A stretch of 64,000 nt of DNA from Rhodospirillaceae bacterium (GCA_018660265.1 JABJKS010000051.1:1-64000); one strand, 5' to 3'. Counted from the first letter of the stretch, positions 16,705 through 25,839 are shown. A program made the numbers and translations. The notes: generated by a model not told the origin, from the letters alone.

Positions 16705-17589
16705 TCAGGCTGCTGCGCGGCGGTTCACCAGGTTCTCGAAATCTTCGATCAGTTGCGCCGTGATCTTGCCCGGCGTAAAGCGATAGTCGTCAATCACACC
16801 TACCGGCGTGACTTCTGCCGCTGTACCGGTCAGCAGGCATTCCGTGGCCTGGGCCATTTCCTCCGGCATCATCGGGCGCTCAATAATTTCATAGCCCCGG
16901 GCCTTGGCCAGATCGATCACGGTGCGCCGGGTGATGCCGTCCAGGAAACAATCAGGCGTGGGGGTATGCAGTTTGCCGTCGATGACAAAGAAGATATTCG
17001 CACCGGTACTTTCCGCAATTTGGCCGCGCCAATCCAGCATCAGGGCATCATCATAGCCATCCGCCTCTGCTGCGTGCTTGGACAGGGTGCAGATCATGTA
17101 CAGACCGGCTGCCTTTGAATGCACAGGTGCCGTGGCCGGGTCCGGACGACGCCATTTTGAGGTCTTCAGCTTGATGCCGACGGTGCGGGCTTCGGGGTCG
17201 AAATAGGACGGCCACTGCCAGACGGCGACGGCCAGGTTGATCTTGTTAGCCTGGGCGGAAACGCCCATCATCTCGGAACCGCGCCAGGCAACAGGTCGGA
17301 CATAACCATCGACGATGCCGTTTTTCAGTACTGTTTCACGACAGGCTGCATTGATTTCAGCAGCCGTATAGGGGATCTTAAAATCCAGCAAGGTTGCGGA
17401 GTTGATCAGGCGTTCGGTGTGTTCTTCCAATTTGAAGATTTCGCCACTATAGACGCGTTCCCCCTCGAACACGGACGAGGCATAGTGCAGACCGTGGGTC
17501 AAAACATGGACCTGGGCATTTTCCCACGGCACCATTTTGCCATTGTACCAGATTGTGCCGTCCAATTTGTCGTAAGAGATTTCGGCCAT
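16705..17589 (-). CDS. ilvE: Branched-chain amino acid aminotransferase
   Basis: This PLP enzyme of 294 residues carries out the last step of leucine, isoleucine and valine synthesis and the first step of their breakdown. It shows the class IV aminotransferase features: GTIWYNGKMVPWENAQVHVLTHGLHY, the Lys in HSKAAGLY that forms the PLP aldimine, and ESTGANIFFV with TPDCFLDGITRRTV. ATG at 17589 follows GGAGG with an 8-base spacing; an upstream TTG would overlap that site and is rejected. It is divergent from petP, which is a conserved alphaproteobacterial arrangement, and the shared region holds two inverted repeats. Confidence 0.93.
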   Translation of the reverse strand: MAEISYDKLDGTIWYNGKMVPWENAQVHVLTHGLHYASSVFEGERVYSGEIFKLEEHTERLINSATLLDFKIPYTAAEINAACRETVLKNGIVDGYVRPVAWRGSEMMGVSAQANKINLAVAVWQWPSYFDPEARTVGIKLKTSKWRRPDPATAPVHSKAAGLYMICTLSKHAAEADGYDDALMLDWRGQIAESTGANIFFVIDGKLHTPTPDCFLDGITRRTVIDLAKARGYEIIERPMMPEEMAQATECLLTGTAAEVTPVGVIDDYRFTPGKITAQLIEDFENLVNRRAAA

Positions 17590-17634
17590 AATCGATGCCT
17601 CCAAAGGAAAATAGTGACTGAATGTTGCTTGATT

Positions 17635-17706
17635 GTTAGCGTAAACGTAACATCTGGGAAATATATGTCAATGGTGCTGACTAAAAATAATGTCAGCACC
17701 ATTGAC
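17635..17706. promoter_or_regulatory. Divergent ilvE/petP control region with a perfect 15-bp inverted repeat
   Basis: The 139-bp region between ilvE and petP contains a perfect inverted repeat: GTCAATGGTGCTGAC (17667-17681) and GTCAGCACCATTGAC (17692-17706) around a 10-bp AT-rich spacer. The right arm ends 22 bp before the petP start. A second, imperfect palindrome, GTTA-N9-TAAC, lies at 17635-17651 on the ilvE side. Either could bind the MarR-type PetP protein. The long repeat could also form a hairpin in the petP leader. No T-run follows, so it does not look like a terminator. Confidence 0.65.
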
Positions 17707-17728
17707 GCTTCTCGTGTAATATTCAGCT

Positions 17729-18238
17729 ATGTCCGATATCGCTCCTGATACTTTGCAAGATTCCAATGATCTGTCGTACTTGAATGACGACGAATTGATC
17801 CGCGGGATCGAGATGCTGTTCTATGCCTATCGGGATTTCACCTCCGACCCAGACGAAATTCTGACCAAATATGGCTTTGGCCGGGCCCATCATCGGGTCG
17901 TGCATTTTGTCGGTCGAAACCCTGGCATGACGGTGGCGGAGTTGCTGGCAATCCTGAAAGTCACTAAACAAAGTCTAAGCCGGGTTTTAAGCCAGTTGGT
18001 GTCGGAAGCCTTTGTCGTTCAGGAAAAGGGCGTTCGCGACCGCCGCCAGCGTTTGCTGTATTTAAGCCCCAAGGGTGAAACCTTATTCGAAGAATTATCC
18101 CGTCCACAAAAGGATCGCGTCGCCCGGGCCTATCGGGCCGCCGGTGCCGAGGCCGTCGCCGGCTATCGCAAGGTGCTGGAGGATTTGTTGAACGCCGAAG
18201 AACGCGCCGCGGTTCTGCAAGCGGTGGAGCGTTCCTGA
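17729..18238 (+). CDS. petP: MarR-family regulator PetP
   Basis: This 169-residue protein is a MarR-type winged-helix regulator. The segments KYGFGRAHHRVVHFVGRNPGMTVAELL, KVTKQSLSRVLSQLV (recognition helix) and GVRDRRQRLLYLSPKG (wing) closely match the PetP group of alphaproteobacteria. petP precedes the response regulator gene by 25 bp, and in Rhodobacter petP-petR affect expression of the cytochrome bc1 complex; whether that holds here is inference. It probably also controls its own promoter and divergent ilvE through the inverted repeats upstream. Confidence 0.85.
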   Translation: MSDIAPDTLQDSNDLSYLNDDELIRGIEMLFYAYRDFTSDPDEILTKYGFGRAHHRVVHFVGRNPGMTVAELLAILKVTKQSLSRVLSQLVSEAFVVQEKGVRDRRQRLLYLSPKGETLFEELSRPQKDRVARAYRAAGAEAVAGYRKVLEDLLNAEERAAVLQAVERS

Positions 18239-18263
18239 AGATGACGCCGATGAGAAGCTTGTT

Positions 18264-18944
18264 ATGAGCGACGATGCGGTCCACATTCTGGTCGTTGATG
18301 ATGATGACCGCCTGCGGGATCTGCTGCAACGATATCTGGGCGAATATGGCTTTCGCGTATCCACGGCCTCCTCCGCCGCCGAGGCCCGGACCGCCCTGTC
18401 GGGTCTAAGCTTTGATTTATTGGTATTGGATCTGATGATGCCGGGGGAAAGCGGGCTGGATCTGACCAAGGATATTCGCCGCAGCAATAGTTTGCCAATT
18501 TTGTTGCTGACCGCCATGGGCGAGGCGGAAGACCGTATCACCGGCCTGGAGGTGGGGGCGGATGATTATCTGTCAAAGCCGTTTGAGCCGCGGGAGCTGG
18601 TCTTGCGGATCGAAGCCATATTGCGCCGGGGCGGGCCAAAGACAGAAGAATTATCGGAAATTTCCTTTGGTGCCTGCCGCTTTGATATAGAGCGGGGGGA
18701 GCTGATGCGGGACGGCGAAATCGTGCGCCTCACCTCCGGCGAGATGGAGATGCTGCGCCTGTTCGCCCGCCGCCCCGGCGTGACTGTGGGCCGGGCGGAA
18801 TTGCTGAACCAATCTGATGCGGGGAATGTCCGCGCAGTCGATGTGCAGATCACCCGCCTGCGCCGCAAAATCGAGGACGACCCGAAGGAGCCGCGCCACC
18901 TATGCACGGTTTGGGGCCAGGGCTATGTATTCTGGATGGACTAA
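18264..18944 (+). CDS. petR: OmpR-family response regulator PetR
   Basis: This 226-residue protein has a receiver domain (about residues 1-120) and an OmpR-type winged-helix DNA-binding domain (about 130-225). The acidic pocket is VVDDDDR, the phosphorylated Asp is in LLVLDLMMPGESG, and the Thr and Lys of the switch are in LLTAMG and DDYLSKPFEPREL. The recognition helix region is VRAVDVQITRLRRKIEDDP. It is the second gene of petP-petR-kinase and takes phosphate from the kinase 29 bp downstream. Confidence 0.88.
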   Translation: MSDDAVHILVVDDDDRLRDLLQRYLGEYGFRVSTASSAAEARTALSGLSFDLLVLDLMMPGESGLDLTKDIRRSNSLPILLLTAMGEAEDRITGLEVGADDYLSKPFEPRELVLRIEAILRRGGPKTEELSEISFGACRFDIERGELMRDGEIVRLTSGEMEMLRLFARRPGVTVGRAELLNQSDAGNVRAVDVQITRLRRKIEDDPKEPRHLCTVWGQGYVFWMD

Positions 18945-18973
18945 CGTTATTAAATCGGTGAGATACTGGTGAG

Positions 18974-20281
18974 ATGCTAAAGCGGTTTTTACCACGTAGC
19001 CTGTTTGGACGCGCCATCATCATTGTGGTCACGCCGGTGATCTTGTTGCAGGTGGTCGCGGCAATCGTCTTTTATGACCGTCATCTTGATACGGTAACCC
19101 GGCGTCTGGCGCGTAGTGTGGCGGGCGATATTGGCTTTGTTGCCGCCGCCCTGACCCGCAGCGAGGATAACCTGGCCCGCTTCCGTATTTTGCAGTCCGC
19201 CAATCAACGCCTCAATCTCAGTTTCGCGTTGTTGCCGAAACAACCTTTGAAAGCCGGGCCGTTGCCGCAGCCGAACTCTCCGCTGGAGCGGTTGTTGATC
19301 CGAACCATTGATGAAGGGTTGGAGCTTGCCTTCAATATTGAAAACCGCCGGGAACTGAAAAACTACCTTATCGACGTCGCCTTTGAGGGTGGGTTATTGC
19401 GGGTGGTTGTGCCCCATAACCGCATCACCTCGGCGACATTGGATGTTCTTATTTTATGGATGGTCGGTTCCTCCATGTTGCTGCTTGCCATCGCCATTGT
19501 CTTTCTGCGCAATCAGGTTCGGCCCATCTTGCGTTTGGCGGATGCCGCCGACCGGTTTGGCCGGGGCCAGGATGTGGAGGATTTCAAACCCTCGGGTGCG
19601 GTGGAAGTGCGCCGGGCCGGTGACGCCTTCCTGCGTATGCGGGAGCGGATAGAGCGTCATTTGCGCCAACGGACAGAGATGCTCGCGGGTGTCAGCCACG
19701 ACCTGCGCACGCCTTTGACAAGGTTGAAGTTGGAGCTGGCCATGCTGCGCGATGTACCTGCGGCGGAGGCCATGAAATCTGATGTCGACGAGATGGATGG
19801 CATGATCGACGGCTATCTGGATTTCGCCCGCGGTGCGGCAGGCGAACGGGCCGTGGATACGGATGTGAATGCTTTGCTGGAAGACGCGGTCGGCGACGCC
19901 CAGCGCCTGGGCGGCGTGGTGGCATTTACGGCGCGTGGCGATCTGCATGGACGTGTGCGACCGTTGAGCCTGAAGCGCTGTTTAGGCAATCTTTTGGGCA
20001 ATGCCCAACGTTACGCTGAGACCTGTGCCCTGACGGCGCGGCGCAGCGGCGATGTCATCGAGATCATCGTCGATGACGATGGCCCCGGTATCCCAGAGGA
20101 TGAGCGGGAAGCCGCCTTCCGTCCCTTCTATCGCCTGGAAAATTCCCGCAACCAGGGCACAGGCGGCGTCGGCCTTGGCCTTGCCATTACCCGCGATACC
20201 CTACGCAACCAAGGTGGCGATGTGACCCTAGACACCGCCCCCCAAGGCGGCCTGCGCGCAATCATTCATCTACCGGCCTAA
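18974..20281 (+). CDS. Sensor histidine kinase, EnvZ-like
   Basis: This 435-residue inner-membrane kinase has a first transmembrane helix at about residues 14-35 (IIIVVTPVILLQVVAAIVFY), a periplasmic sensor part, a second helix at about 157-177, a HAMP linker, and the dimerization domain with the phosphorylated His in GVSHDLRTPLTRLKLEL. The ATPase domain shows the N box CLGNLLGNAQRYAE, the G1 box DDDGPGIP and GTGGVGLGLAI. It is the partner of the response regulator just upstream. It ends 16 bp from the convergent ggt gene. Confidence 0.88.
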   Translation: MLKRFLPRSLFGRAIIIVVTPVILLQVVAAIVFYDRHLDTVTRRLARSVAGDIGFVAAALTRSEDNLARFRILQSANQRLNLSFALLPKQPLKAGPLPQPNSPLERLLIRTIDEGLELAFNIENRRELKNYLIDVAFEGGLLRVVVPHNRITSATLDVLILWMVGSSMLLLAIAIVFLRNQVRPILRLADAADRFGRGQDVEDFKPSGAVEVRRAGDAFLRMRERIERHLRQRTEMLAGVSHDLRTPLTRLKLELAMLRDVPAAEAMKSDVDEMDGMIDGYLDFARGAAGERAVDTDVNALLEDAVGDAQRLGGVVAFTARGDLHGRVRPLSLKRCLGNLLGNAQRYAETCALTARRSGDVIEIIVDDDGPGIPEDEREAAFRPFYRLENSRNQGTGGVGLGLAITRDTLRNQGGDVTLDTAPQGGLRAIIHLPA

Positions 20282-20297
20282 CCCTTCGCATTTAATC

Positions 20298-21911
20298 TTA
20301 CACCTCCAACGCCATGCCGTCGCGGCCCGGGTCTGCGCCGCCGTCCCATTTGCGGTTGCCGCCTGGGATGCGAATGCCGTGGACACCTGCAAAGACGTAA
20401 CCAAAGGGGTTGCGTTCGATGGGATAGCCTCTGCTGGCCAACTCGTCCGTCACGAAATGTGGGATGCGGTTGGAGAAATCGATGGTGTTGGAATTTGCCG
20501 TGATGCGCGGTGCGGCCACGGCTTCCAACATGGTCATGTCGAAATCCATGACGTTCAGGATGGCCTGTAAAACCCCCATGGTGATGAAGGTGCCGCCCGG
20601 TGCGCCAACCACCACGTAAGGATCATCGCCTTTGAAGACGATGGTCGGGCACATGGCGGTAAAGCGTCGTTTGCCGGGACCGATGGAATGGGGCATGCCG
20701 GGGCGTGGGTCGAACGCACCCATACAGCCGTTGTACATAAAGCCCATGCCGTCCGTGACAACACCTGATGGCATGCCCAATGAATGGGTCATGGAGACGG
20801 CGTTGCCGTATTGATCGACGACGGTGACGTGGGTTGTGTCCTTGGATTCTTCCGGGTTGTCCAGGCGGATGACATTGGCCTTTTCGCCTGCTTTTATCCG
20901 GGCTGCAACGTCGGCGGCATATTGACGATCCAGGAATTCATTAATGGGGACGTCGTCAAAGGATGGATCGCCCATTTTGTTGTCCTTATCGATGGTGGCG
21001 AACTTCATGGCTTCCGCGACGGTCGCAATATAGTCGGGGCTGTTGTGGCCCATATTGCCCAGATCGAAATGCTCCAGAATATTCAGCATCTCGATAATCA
21101 TGGCACCCCCCGCCGGTGGTTGGGCGGAGGCGACTTTGTGCCCCCGATAGGTGCCCCACAAAGGCTCCGAGCGGATGGTTTTGTAGTTCTTCAGATCATC
21201 GAGGTTTAACAGACCACCATTGGCAGCCATGTCGGCGGCGATTTCCTCACCCAATTCACCGCCATAAAAAATCTCCGCCCCGCCATCACGAAGTCGTTCC
21301 AGGGTTCGTTTCATGCCGGGGTTTTGAACGCGCGTGCCGACGGGATAGGTTTGGCCGTTGTCATCGCAATAAATCTCTCGCGTCGGTTTGGTGTAACGCA
21401 TCTTGTCCAGCATGGACATCCGGCCCATGACGTTGGCCGCACTCCAAAACTCGTCTACATGGGGACGGATGACAAAGCCGTCTTCCGCATGTTCGATGGC
21501 CGGTTGGATGATGTCTTTCCAATCGAACGTACCGTATTCGGAAACCGCCTCGTAATAGGCTTTCAGACTGCCCGGCGTCATAATGGCTTCATAGCCGCAT
21601 TCGTTGGCCCGGTTATGCAGGATGAAGCCAAAGCCGTCCCGGGCCTGGGACTTGATCTGATCCGCCCACATGGTTTCCGTGGCCGCACCGGGGGCGGTGG
21701 TATGGAAATCAATATAGCCGTGGTGGTTTCTATCGGGCAGGTACAGCTGCATGGTGCCAAAGCCTGCGATGCCGCACATCATGGGATCAACCACGGTTTG
21801 CACCAGGGCGCAGGTCATGGCAGCATCGACCGCGTTGCCGCCACGCTTCAGGGCCAGGGCGCCGGCTTCAACAGCCTCGGGTTGGGGGGCGCAAACCATG
21901 CCTTTGGTCAT
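20298..21911 (-). CDS. ggt: Gamma-glutamyltransferase-family enzyme without signal peptide
   Basis: This 537-residue Ntn-hydrolase precursor belongs to the GGT family. The autocatalytic nucleophile Thr lies in DTTHVTVVDQYGNAVSMTHS, and the glycine-rich GAPGGTFI segment follows. The large subunit opens with the typical AVEAGALALKRGGNAVDAAM. There is no signal peptide; the start at 21911 (ATG after GGAG) leaves no hydrophobic leader, so the enzyme should be cytosolic, unlike the periplasmic E. coli GGT. It is the last gene of the liv-type ABC operon, 51 bp after livM, which suggests that it processes an imported gamma-glutamyl or amide compound. Confidence 0.87.
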   Translation of the reverse strand: MTKGMVCAPQPEAVEAGALALKRGGNAVDAAMTCALVQTVVDPMMCGIAGFGTMQLYLPDRNHHGYIDFHTTAPGAATETMWADQIKSQARDGFGFILHNRANECGYEAIMTPGSLKAYYEAVSEYGTFDWKDIIQPAIEHAEDGFVIRPHVDEFWSAANVMGRMSMLDKMRYTKPTREIYCDDNGQTYPVGTRVQNPGMKRTLERLRDGGAEIFYGGELGEEIAADMAANGGLLNLDDLKNYKTIRSEPLWGTYRGHKVASAQPPAGGAMIIEMLNILEHFDLGNMGHNSPDYIATVAEAMKFATIDKDNKMGDPSFDDVPINEFLDRQYAADVAARIKAGEKANVIRLDNPEESKDTTHVTVVDQYGNAVSMTHSLGMPSGVVTDGMGFMYNGCMGAFDPRPGMPHSIGPGKRRFTAMCPTIVFKGDDPYVVVGAPGGTFITMGVLQAILNVMDFDMTMLEAVAAPRITANSNTIDFSNRIPHFVTDELASRGYPIERNPFGYVFAGVHGIRIPGGNRKWDGGADPGRDGMALEV

Positions 21912-21962
21912 GAGAGACTCCAATTTGGAAATGCCATATTTCGGGAACTCTTTTTTTGGCCA

Positions 21963-23273
21963 TTACTTTTCAGGTATCAGGCCACGGGGACTAAACCGCA
22001 ATACCAATAATAATATCAGCCCCATGGTCATTAGTCGCATGTGGGCCGCACTGTCGAGGAGGTGTTTGCGCAGGCCGCTGCCTTCATCCATGCCAGAGGT
22101 CAGCATGTCCATGAACCACAGGCCCACGGGCTCTGCCTCAATCCAGCAGAACCAAATAACGAAACCACCCAGCACCGCGCCCCAGTTGTTGCCGGAACCA
22201 CCGACGATGACCATAACCCAGATGATGAAGGTAAAGCGCAATGGCTGATAGGAGGCCGGGGTGAACTGGCCATCCAGTGTGGTCAGCATGGCGCCTGCAA
22301 TACCGATAACGGCAGAGCCCAATATGAAAACCTGCAGATGACGACCGGTGACATTCTTGCCCATGGCGGATGCCGCAACCTCGTTATCCCGGATCGCCCG
22401 CATCATCCGCCCCCAGGGTGAATTCAGCGAACGTTGGGACAGCCAAAGGACAAACAACAACACAATGGTGAACAGTCCGGCATAACAAAGTTTCACATAG
22501 ATAGAGGAGAATTCGACGACACCGACACCCAAGGTGGCGGCCCAGTCCTGAAACCAGATCGCTTGTTGCAAATTAACCTCGTATGGCACCGGGCGGGGCA
22601 GGCCGGAGACATTTTTGACGCCGCGGGTCAGCCAGTCCTCGTTCTTCAGCATGGCGACGATGATTTCGGATATGCCCAGGGTGGCAATGGCCAGATAATC
22701 GGAGCGCAGACCCAGGGCAATCTTGCCGACGATCCAGGCAACGCCTGCGGCAAATATACCGCCAACTACCCAGGAAAGAATAATTGGCAGGCCCAGACCG
22801 CCCAGGAAGCCGGTCTTGGCAGGCTCCACCGCCTCAATCAGTTCCACCGCCGGATCAAAAAATGCCCGGATCAGGAAAAAGCCTGCAACGATAATCACGG
22901 CCAAGACCAAACGCCGCATATTGCCTGGCGGTATATGCCGGGCCGCCAATACGGCAACCACAATGGTGCCGATGGCCAGCATGAGAGAGATCGCGATACC
23001 GCCGCCACCTACCCGCCAGGCTTCTGTGACAGGCGGCACCGACATCAACACACCGGCCACACCGCCCAGGGCGGCAAAGCCCATGACGCCGACATTGAAC
23101 AATCCGGCATAGCCCCATTGAATATTCACGCCCAAAGACATGACGGCGGAAATCAGACATAGGTTGACGATGGCCAGGGCCAATGACCAGCTTTGCGCGA
23201 AGCCAACCGTGGCCAGGGCTGCGAACATCAGAGCAAATAACAGAACCGCCCGGCGGTTGAAATTCTTGCTCAT
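21963..23273 (-). CDS. livM: Branched-chain amino acid-type ABC permease LivM
   Basis: This 436-residue inner-membrane permease has the many hydrophobic segments of the LivM family. Family signatures are LGVNIQWGYAGLFNVGVMGF near residue 50, LGLRSDYLAIATLGISEII, the cytosolic loop LNSPWGRMMRAIRDNEVAASAMGKN that contacts the ATPase, and MLTTLDGQFTPASYQPLRF. At 436 residues it is longer than E. coli LivM, with an extra segment at about 80-140. It overlaps livH by 4 bp (ATGA). With LivH it forms the channel of the transporter. Confidence 0.9.
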   Translation of the reverse strand: MSKNFNRRAVLLFALMFAALATVGFAQSWSLALAIVNLCLISAVMSLGVNIQWGYAGLFNVGVMGFAALGGVAGVLMSVPPVTEAWRVGGGGIAISLMLAIGTIVVAVLAARHIPPGNMRRLVLAVIIVAGFFLIRAFFDPAVELIEAVEPAKTGFLGGLGLPIILSWVVGGIFAAGVAWIVGKIALGLRSDYLAIATLGISEIIVAMLKNEDWLTRGVKNVSGLPRPVPYEVNLQQAIWFQDWAATLGVGVVEFSSIYVKLCYAGLFTIVLLFVLWLSQRSLNSPWGRMMRAIRDNEVAASAMGKNVTGRHLQVFILGSAVIGIAGAMLTTLDGQFTPASYQPLRFTFIIWVMVIVGGSGNNWGAVLGGFVIWFCWIEAEPVGLWFMDMLTSGMDEGSGLRKHLLDSAAHMRLMTMGLILLLVLRFSPRGLIPEK

Positions 23274-24283
23274 ATGGCCTTGCCCCTGAAAATGCCCGTG
23301 GGTCTTATCAACAGGACCAGCACCAGGATGACGAAGGATACGGCGAATTTATAATCGGTTGAGAGTAACTGCATCAAACTATCAGGGGCCCAGTCGGGGG
23401 GGAGGTTATAGGCCAGGAATTTCTTGTAGGCATAGGTCACCGTGACCTCGGAAAAGGCAATGATGAAGCCACCCGCGATGGCACCCAGCGGGTTGCCCAG
23501 GCCGCCGACAATAGCGGAGGCAAAAATGGGCAACAGCAGTTGGAAATAGGTGAAGGGCTTGAAGCTTTTATCCAGGCCATAAAGGGTGCCTGCGATGGTC
23601 GCCAGGGCCGCCGCCAGGATCCAGGTGATCATCACCACCCGTTCGGGATTAATGCCCGACAGCAACGCCAGATCTTCGTTGTCGGAATAGGCCCGCATGG
23701 ACTTGCCCGCGCGGGTGCGGTTCAGGAACCAGAACAATGCGGCGACCACGATGACGGCCGTCACTATGGTCAGGCCTTGAGAGGTTTTGAAGGCGACGCC
23801 TTCGTTCATGCCGGTCAGACGCTTGAATTCGCGCGCCTTTATGATGAAGCGTTCGCCGTCGGCAAACCGCTGATCGTTGGGGCCGATGATGAAGCGGACG
23901 ACGCCGTTCATGACGAACATCACGCCCACGGATGCGATCAGGAAAACCACCGGTGCTGCCTTTTCCCTGCGAAAAAAGCGATAAACCCATCGATCCGTCA
24001 GCAACAATAAAACTATGGTCGCCAGGATACCGAACGGCAGGGCCAGCAAGGCAGTGGGCAGGGGCGAGATGGATACGCCCCAGGCCTGCAACAGCCAGGT
24101 CACCAGGATTACGGCCATGGTGCCGAAGGCCATGGTGTCGCCATGGGCGAAGTTGGAAAAGCGCAGGATGCCGTAGACAAGCGTTACGCCCAGGGCACCA
24201 ATGGCTAGTTGACTGCCATAGGCCATGCCGGGCACCAACACGAAGTTGGACAGCAGCAGGAATGAATTGAGGGCACCGTCCAT
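23270..24283 (-). CDS. livH: Branched-chain amino acid-type ABC permease LivH
   Basis: This 337-residue permease of the LivH family has multiple transmembrane helices. The characteristic early segment QLAIGALGVTLVYGILRFSNFAHGDTMAFG is present, as is the cytosolic ATPase-contact loop TRAGKSMRAYSDNEDLALLSGINPERV and the following AAALATIAGTLYGLD. It pairs with LivM. Its start lies 4 bp after the stop of livF and its stop overlaps livM. Confidence 0.9.
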   Translation of the reverse strand: MDGALNSFLLLSNFVLVPGMAYGSQLAIGALGVTLVYGILRFSNFAHGDTMAFGTMAVILVTWLLQAWGVSISPLPTALLALPFGILATIVLLLLTDRWVYRFFRREKAAPVVFLIASVGVMFVMNGVVRFIIGPNDQRFADGERFIIKAREFKRLTGMNEGVAFKTSQGLTIVTAVIVVAALFWFLNRTRAGKSMRAYSDNEDLALLSGINPERVVMITWILAAALATIAGTLYGLDKSFKPFTYFQLLLPIFASAIVGGLGNPLGAIAGGFIIAFSEVTVTYAYKKFLAYNLPPDWAPDSLMQLLSTDYKFAVSFVILVLVLLIRPTGIFRGKAI

Positions 24284-24287
24284 AATC

Positions 24288-24992
24288 CTACCCCCCCAGG
24301 AACGCTTTGCGGACTTCCGGGTTGGCCATCAGGGCCGCGCCCGTATCTGTATAACGATTACGCCCCTGCACCAGGACATAGCCTTTGTCGGCGATGTTCA
24401 GGGCCTGGCGGGCATTTTGTTCCACCATCAATATGGCGATGCCGCTGCGCGCCACTTCGATAATGCGGTCGAACAATTCATCCATCACGATTGGCGAGAC
24501 GCCCGCTGTCGGTTCGTCCAGCATCAGGACTTTTGGCTGGGTCATCAGGGCCCGGCCCACGGCGACCTGTTGGCGCTGTCCGCCTGACAGTTCACCGGCC
24601 GGTTGGCGGCGTTTATCTTTCAAAATGGGAAACAGATCAAACACCTGCGCCATGGTGTCTGTGAAATCATCCCGGCGGATAAAGGCCCCCATCTCCAGAT
24701 TTTCTTCCACGGACATGGAAGTGAAGACATTCTGGTTCTGCGGCACAAAGCCCATGCCCTTGGCGACACGATCCTGGGGACTTAACCGGGTGATGTCTTC
24801 GCCATCGAGCTGAACCGAGCCTTGGTGAATGTTCAGCATGCCGAACACCGCCTTCATGGCTGTGGATTTGCCGGCACCATTGGGCCCGACGATAACGGCA
24901 ATTTCCCCTTGCTCCACCCCGATGGTGCAATCGTGCAGAATATCGGCACCGCCGTATCCCCCCGTCATGTTCTCGCCACTTAGGAAGCTCAA
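24288..24992 (-). CDS. livF: Branched-chain amino acid-type ABC ATPase LivF
   Basis: This ATP-binding subunit of 234 residues shows Walker A GPNGAGKST, the signature ELSGGQRQQVAVGRAL, Walker B VLMLDEPTAG and the switch His region MVEQNARQAL. I place the start at a TTG (24992) that overlaps the livG stop codon (TTGA). It is preceded by GGAGG at 7 bases, and the family's N-terminal strand begins there. A longer frame that starts at 25124 would run through the livG coding region and is rejected. The TTG start and overlap suggest translational coupling to livG. Confidence 0.88.
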   Translation of the reverse strand: MSFLSGENMTGGYGGADILHDCTIGVEQGEIAVIVGPNGAGKSTAMKAVFGMLNIHQGSVQLDGEDITRLSPQDRVAKGMGFVPQNQNVFTSMSVEENLEMGAFIRRDDFTDTMAQVFDLFPILKDKRRQPAGELSGGQRQQVAVGRALMTQPKVLMLDEPTAGVSPIVMDELFDRIIEVARSGIAILMVEQNARQALNIADKGYVLVQGRNRYTDTGAALMANPEVRKAFLGG

Positions 24993-25771
24993 CTGACCGC
25001 CTCCGGCTTGTTCTTGAGGCCCGTCCCCAAATAGGCTTCGATCACCAGTTCGTTGGCCTTCACCTCGTCGATGGAACCTTGGGTCAGGACAGCGCCTTCC
25101 GCCATGACGATGACCGGATCGCACAGGCGGGAGATGAAATCCATGTCATGTTCGATCATGCAGAAGGTATAGCCGCGTTCCTTTTGCAGGCGCAGGATGG
25201 CATCGCCCAGGGTGTTGAGCAGGGTTCGGTTCACGCCCGCGCCCACTTCGTCGAGGAAAACGATTTTCGCATCCACCATCATTGTGCGGCCCAATTCCAA
25301 CAGCTTCTTCTGGCCACCTGATAGATTGCCCGCCAGCTCGTCTGCAACTTGGCTAATTTCCAGGAACTCAATGACTTCGTCCGCCTTGGCGCGGACTTGC
25401 TCTTCTTCCCGGGCGACCTGCGCCGGTCTGATCCAGGTATCCAACAGGCGTTCGCCGGATTGATTGGCGGGCACCATCATCAGGTTTTCACGCACCGTCA
25501 GAGTGGAGAATTCCTGGGCAATTTGAAAAGTCCGCAGCATGCCCTTGGCGAACAGTTCGTGGGGTTTCAGGCCTGTGATATCCGCCCCGTCCAAAAGGAC
25601 CTGCCCCGAGGTCGGTTGATGCAGCCCGGCGATGACATTGAATAGGGTTGTCTTGCCCGCACCATTGGGGCCGATCAGGCCGGTAATACGGCCACCTTCA
25701 AATGACAGCGAGACCCCGTCGACAGCATGAATGCCGCCGAAATGCATATGCAGGTCTTTAACTTCGATCAT
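24989..25771 (-). CDS. livG: Branched-chain amino acid-type ABC ATPase LivG
   Basis: This 260-residue ATPase shows Walker A GPNGAGKTT at about residue 35, the Q-loop region, the signature LSGGQKKLLELGRTM, Walker B AKIVFLDEVGAGVN and the switch segment MIEHDMDFI. The LivG-type insertion MVPANQSGERLLDTWIRPAQVAREE is present. One point is odd: the Walker B segment reads DEVGAG, where most ABC proteins have DEPxAG. It is separated from livK by 98 bp that contain a strong hairpin. Confidence 0.9.
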   Translation of the reverse strand: MIEVKDLHMHFGGIHAVDGVSLSFEGGRITGLIGPNGAGKTTLFNVIAGLHQPTSGQVLLDGADITGLKPHELFAKGMLRTFQIAQEFSTLTVRENLMMVPANQSGERLLDTWIRPAQVAREEEQVRAKADEVIEFLEISQVADELAGNLSGGQKKLLELGRTMMVDAKIVFLDEVGAGVNRTLLNTLGDAILRLQKERGYTFCMIEHDMDFISRLCDPVIVMAEGAVLTQGSIDEVKANELVIEAYLGTGLKNKPEAVS

Positions 25772-25804
25772 GAAATCAATAAAGCGTAATTCTATAAAGA
25801 GTTA

Positions 25805-25839
25805 GGGGGCGCGCCGGACAAACGGTCCGGAACGCCCCC
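25805..25839 (-). terminator. Intercistronic hairpin between livK and livG
   Basis: A strong GC-rich hairpin pairs GGGGGCG (25805-25811) with CGCCCCC (25833-25839) and CCGGAC (25814-25819) with GTCCGG (25825-25830), with a small internal loop and an AAACG loop. On the transcribed minus strand it follows livK and precedes livG. No T-run follows, so it is more likely a partial terminator or an mRNA-stabilising element that keeps livK mRNA above that of the permease and ATPase genes, as is common in ABC operons. Confidence 0.6.

Noticed and set aside
17667-17706. Inverted repeat considered as a transcription terminator
   Set aside because: It lies in a divergent promoter region upstream of petP, and no T-run follows on either strand.
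22434-23162. A 242-codon open frame antisense to livM
   Set aside because: It is a shadow of the membrane protein gene: its His/Gln/Asp-rich sequence is what the complement of hydrophobic codons gives. No ribosome binding site or motif was seen.
24993-25124. N-terminal extension of LivF
   Set aside because: It would overlap livG by more than 130 bp. A TTG with a well-placed GGAGG at 24992 gives the normal LivF start.
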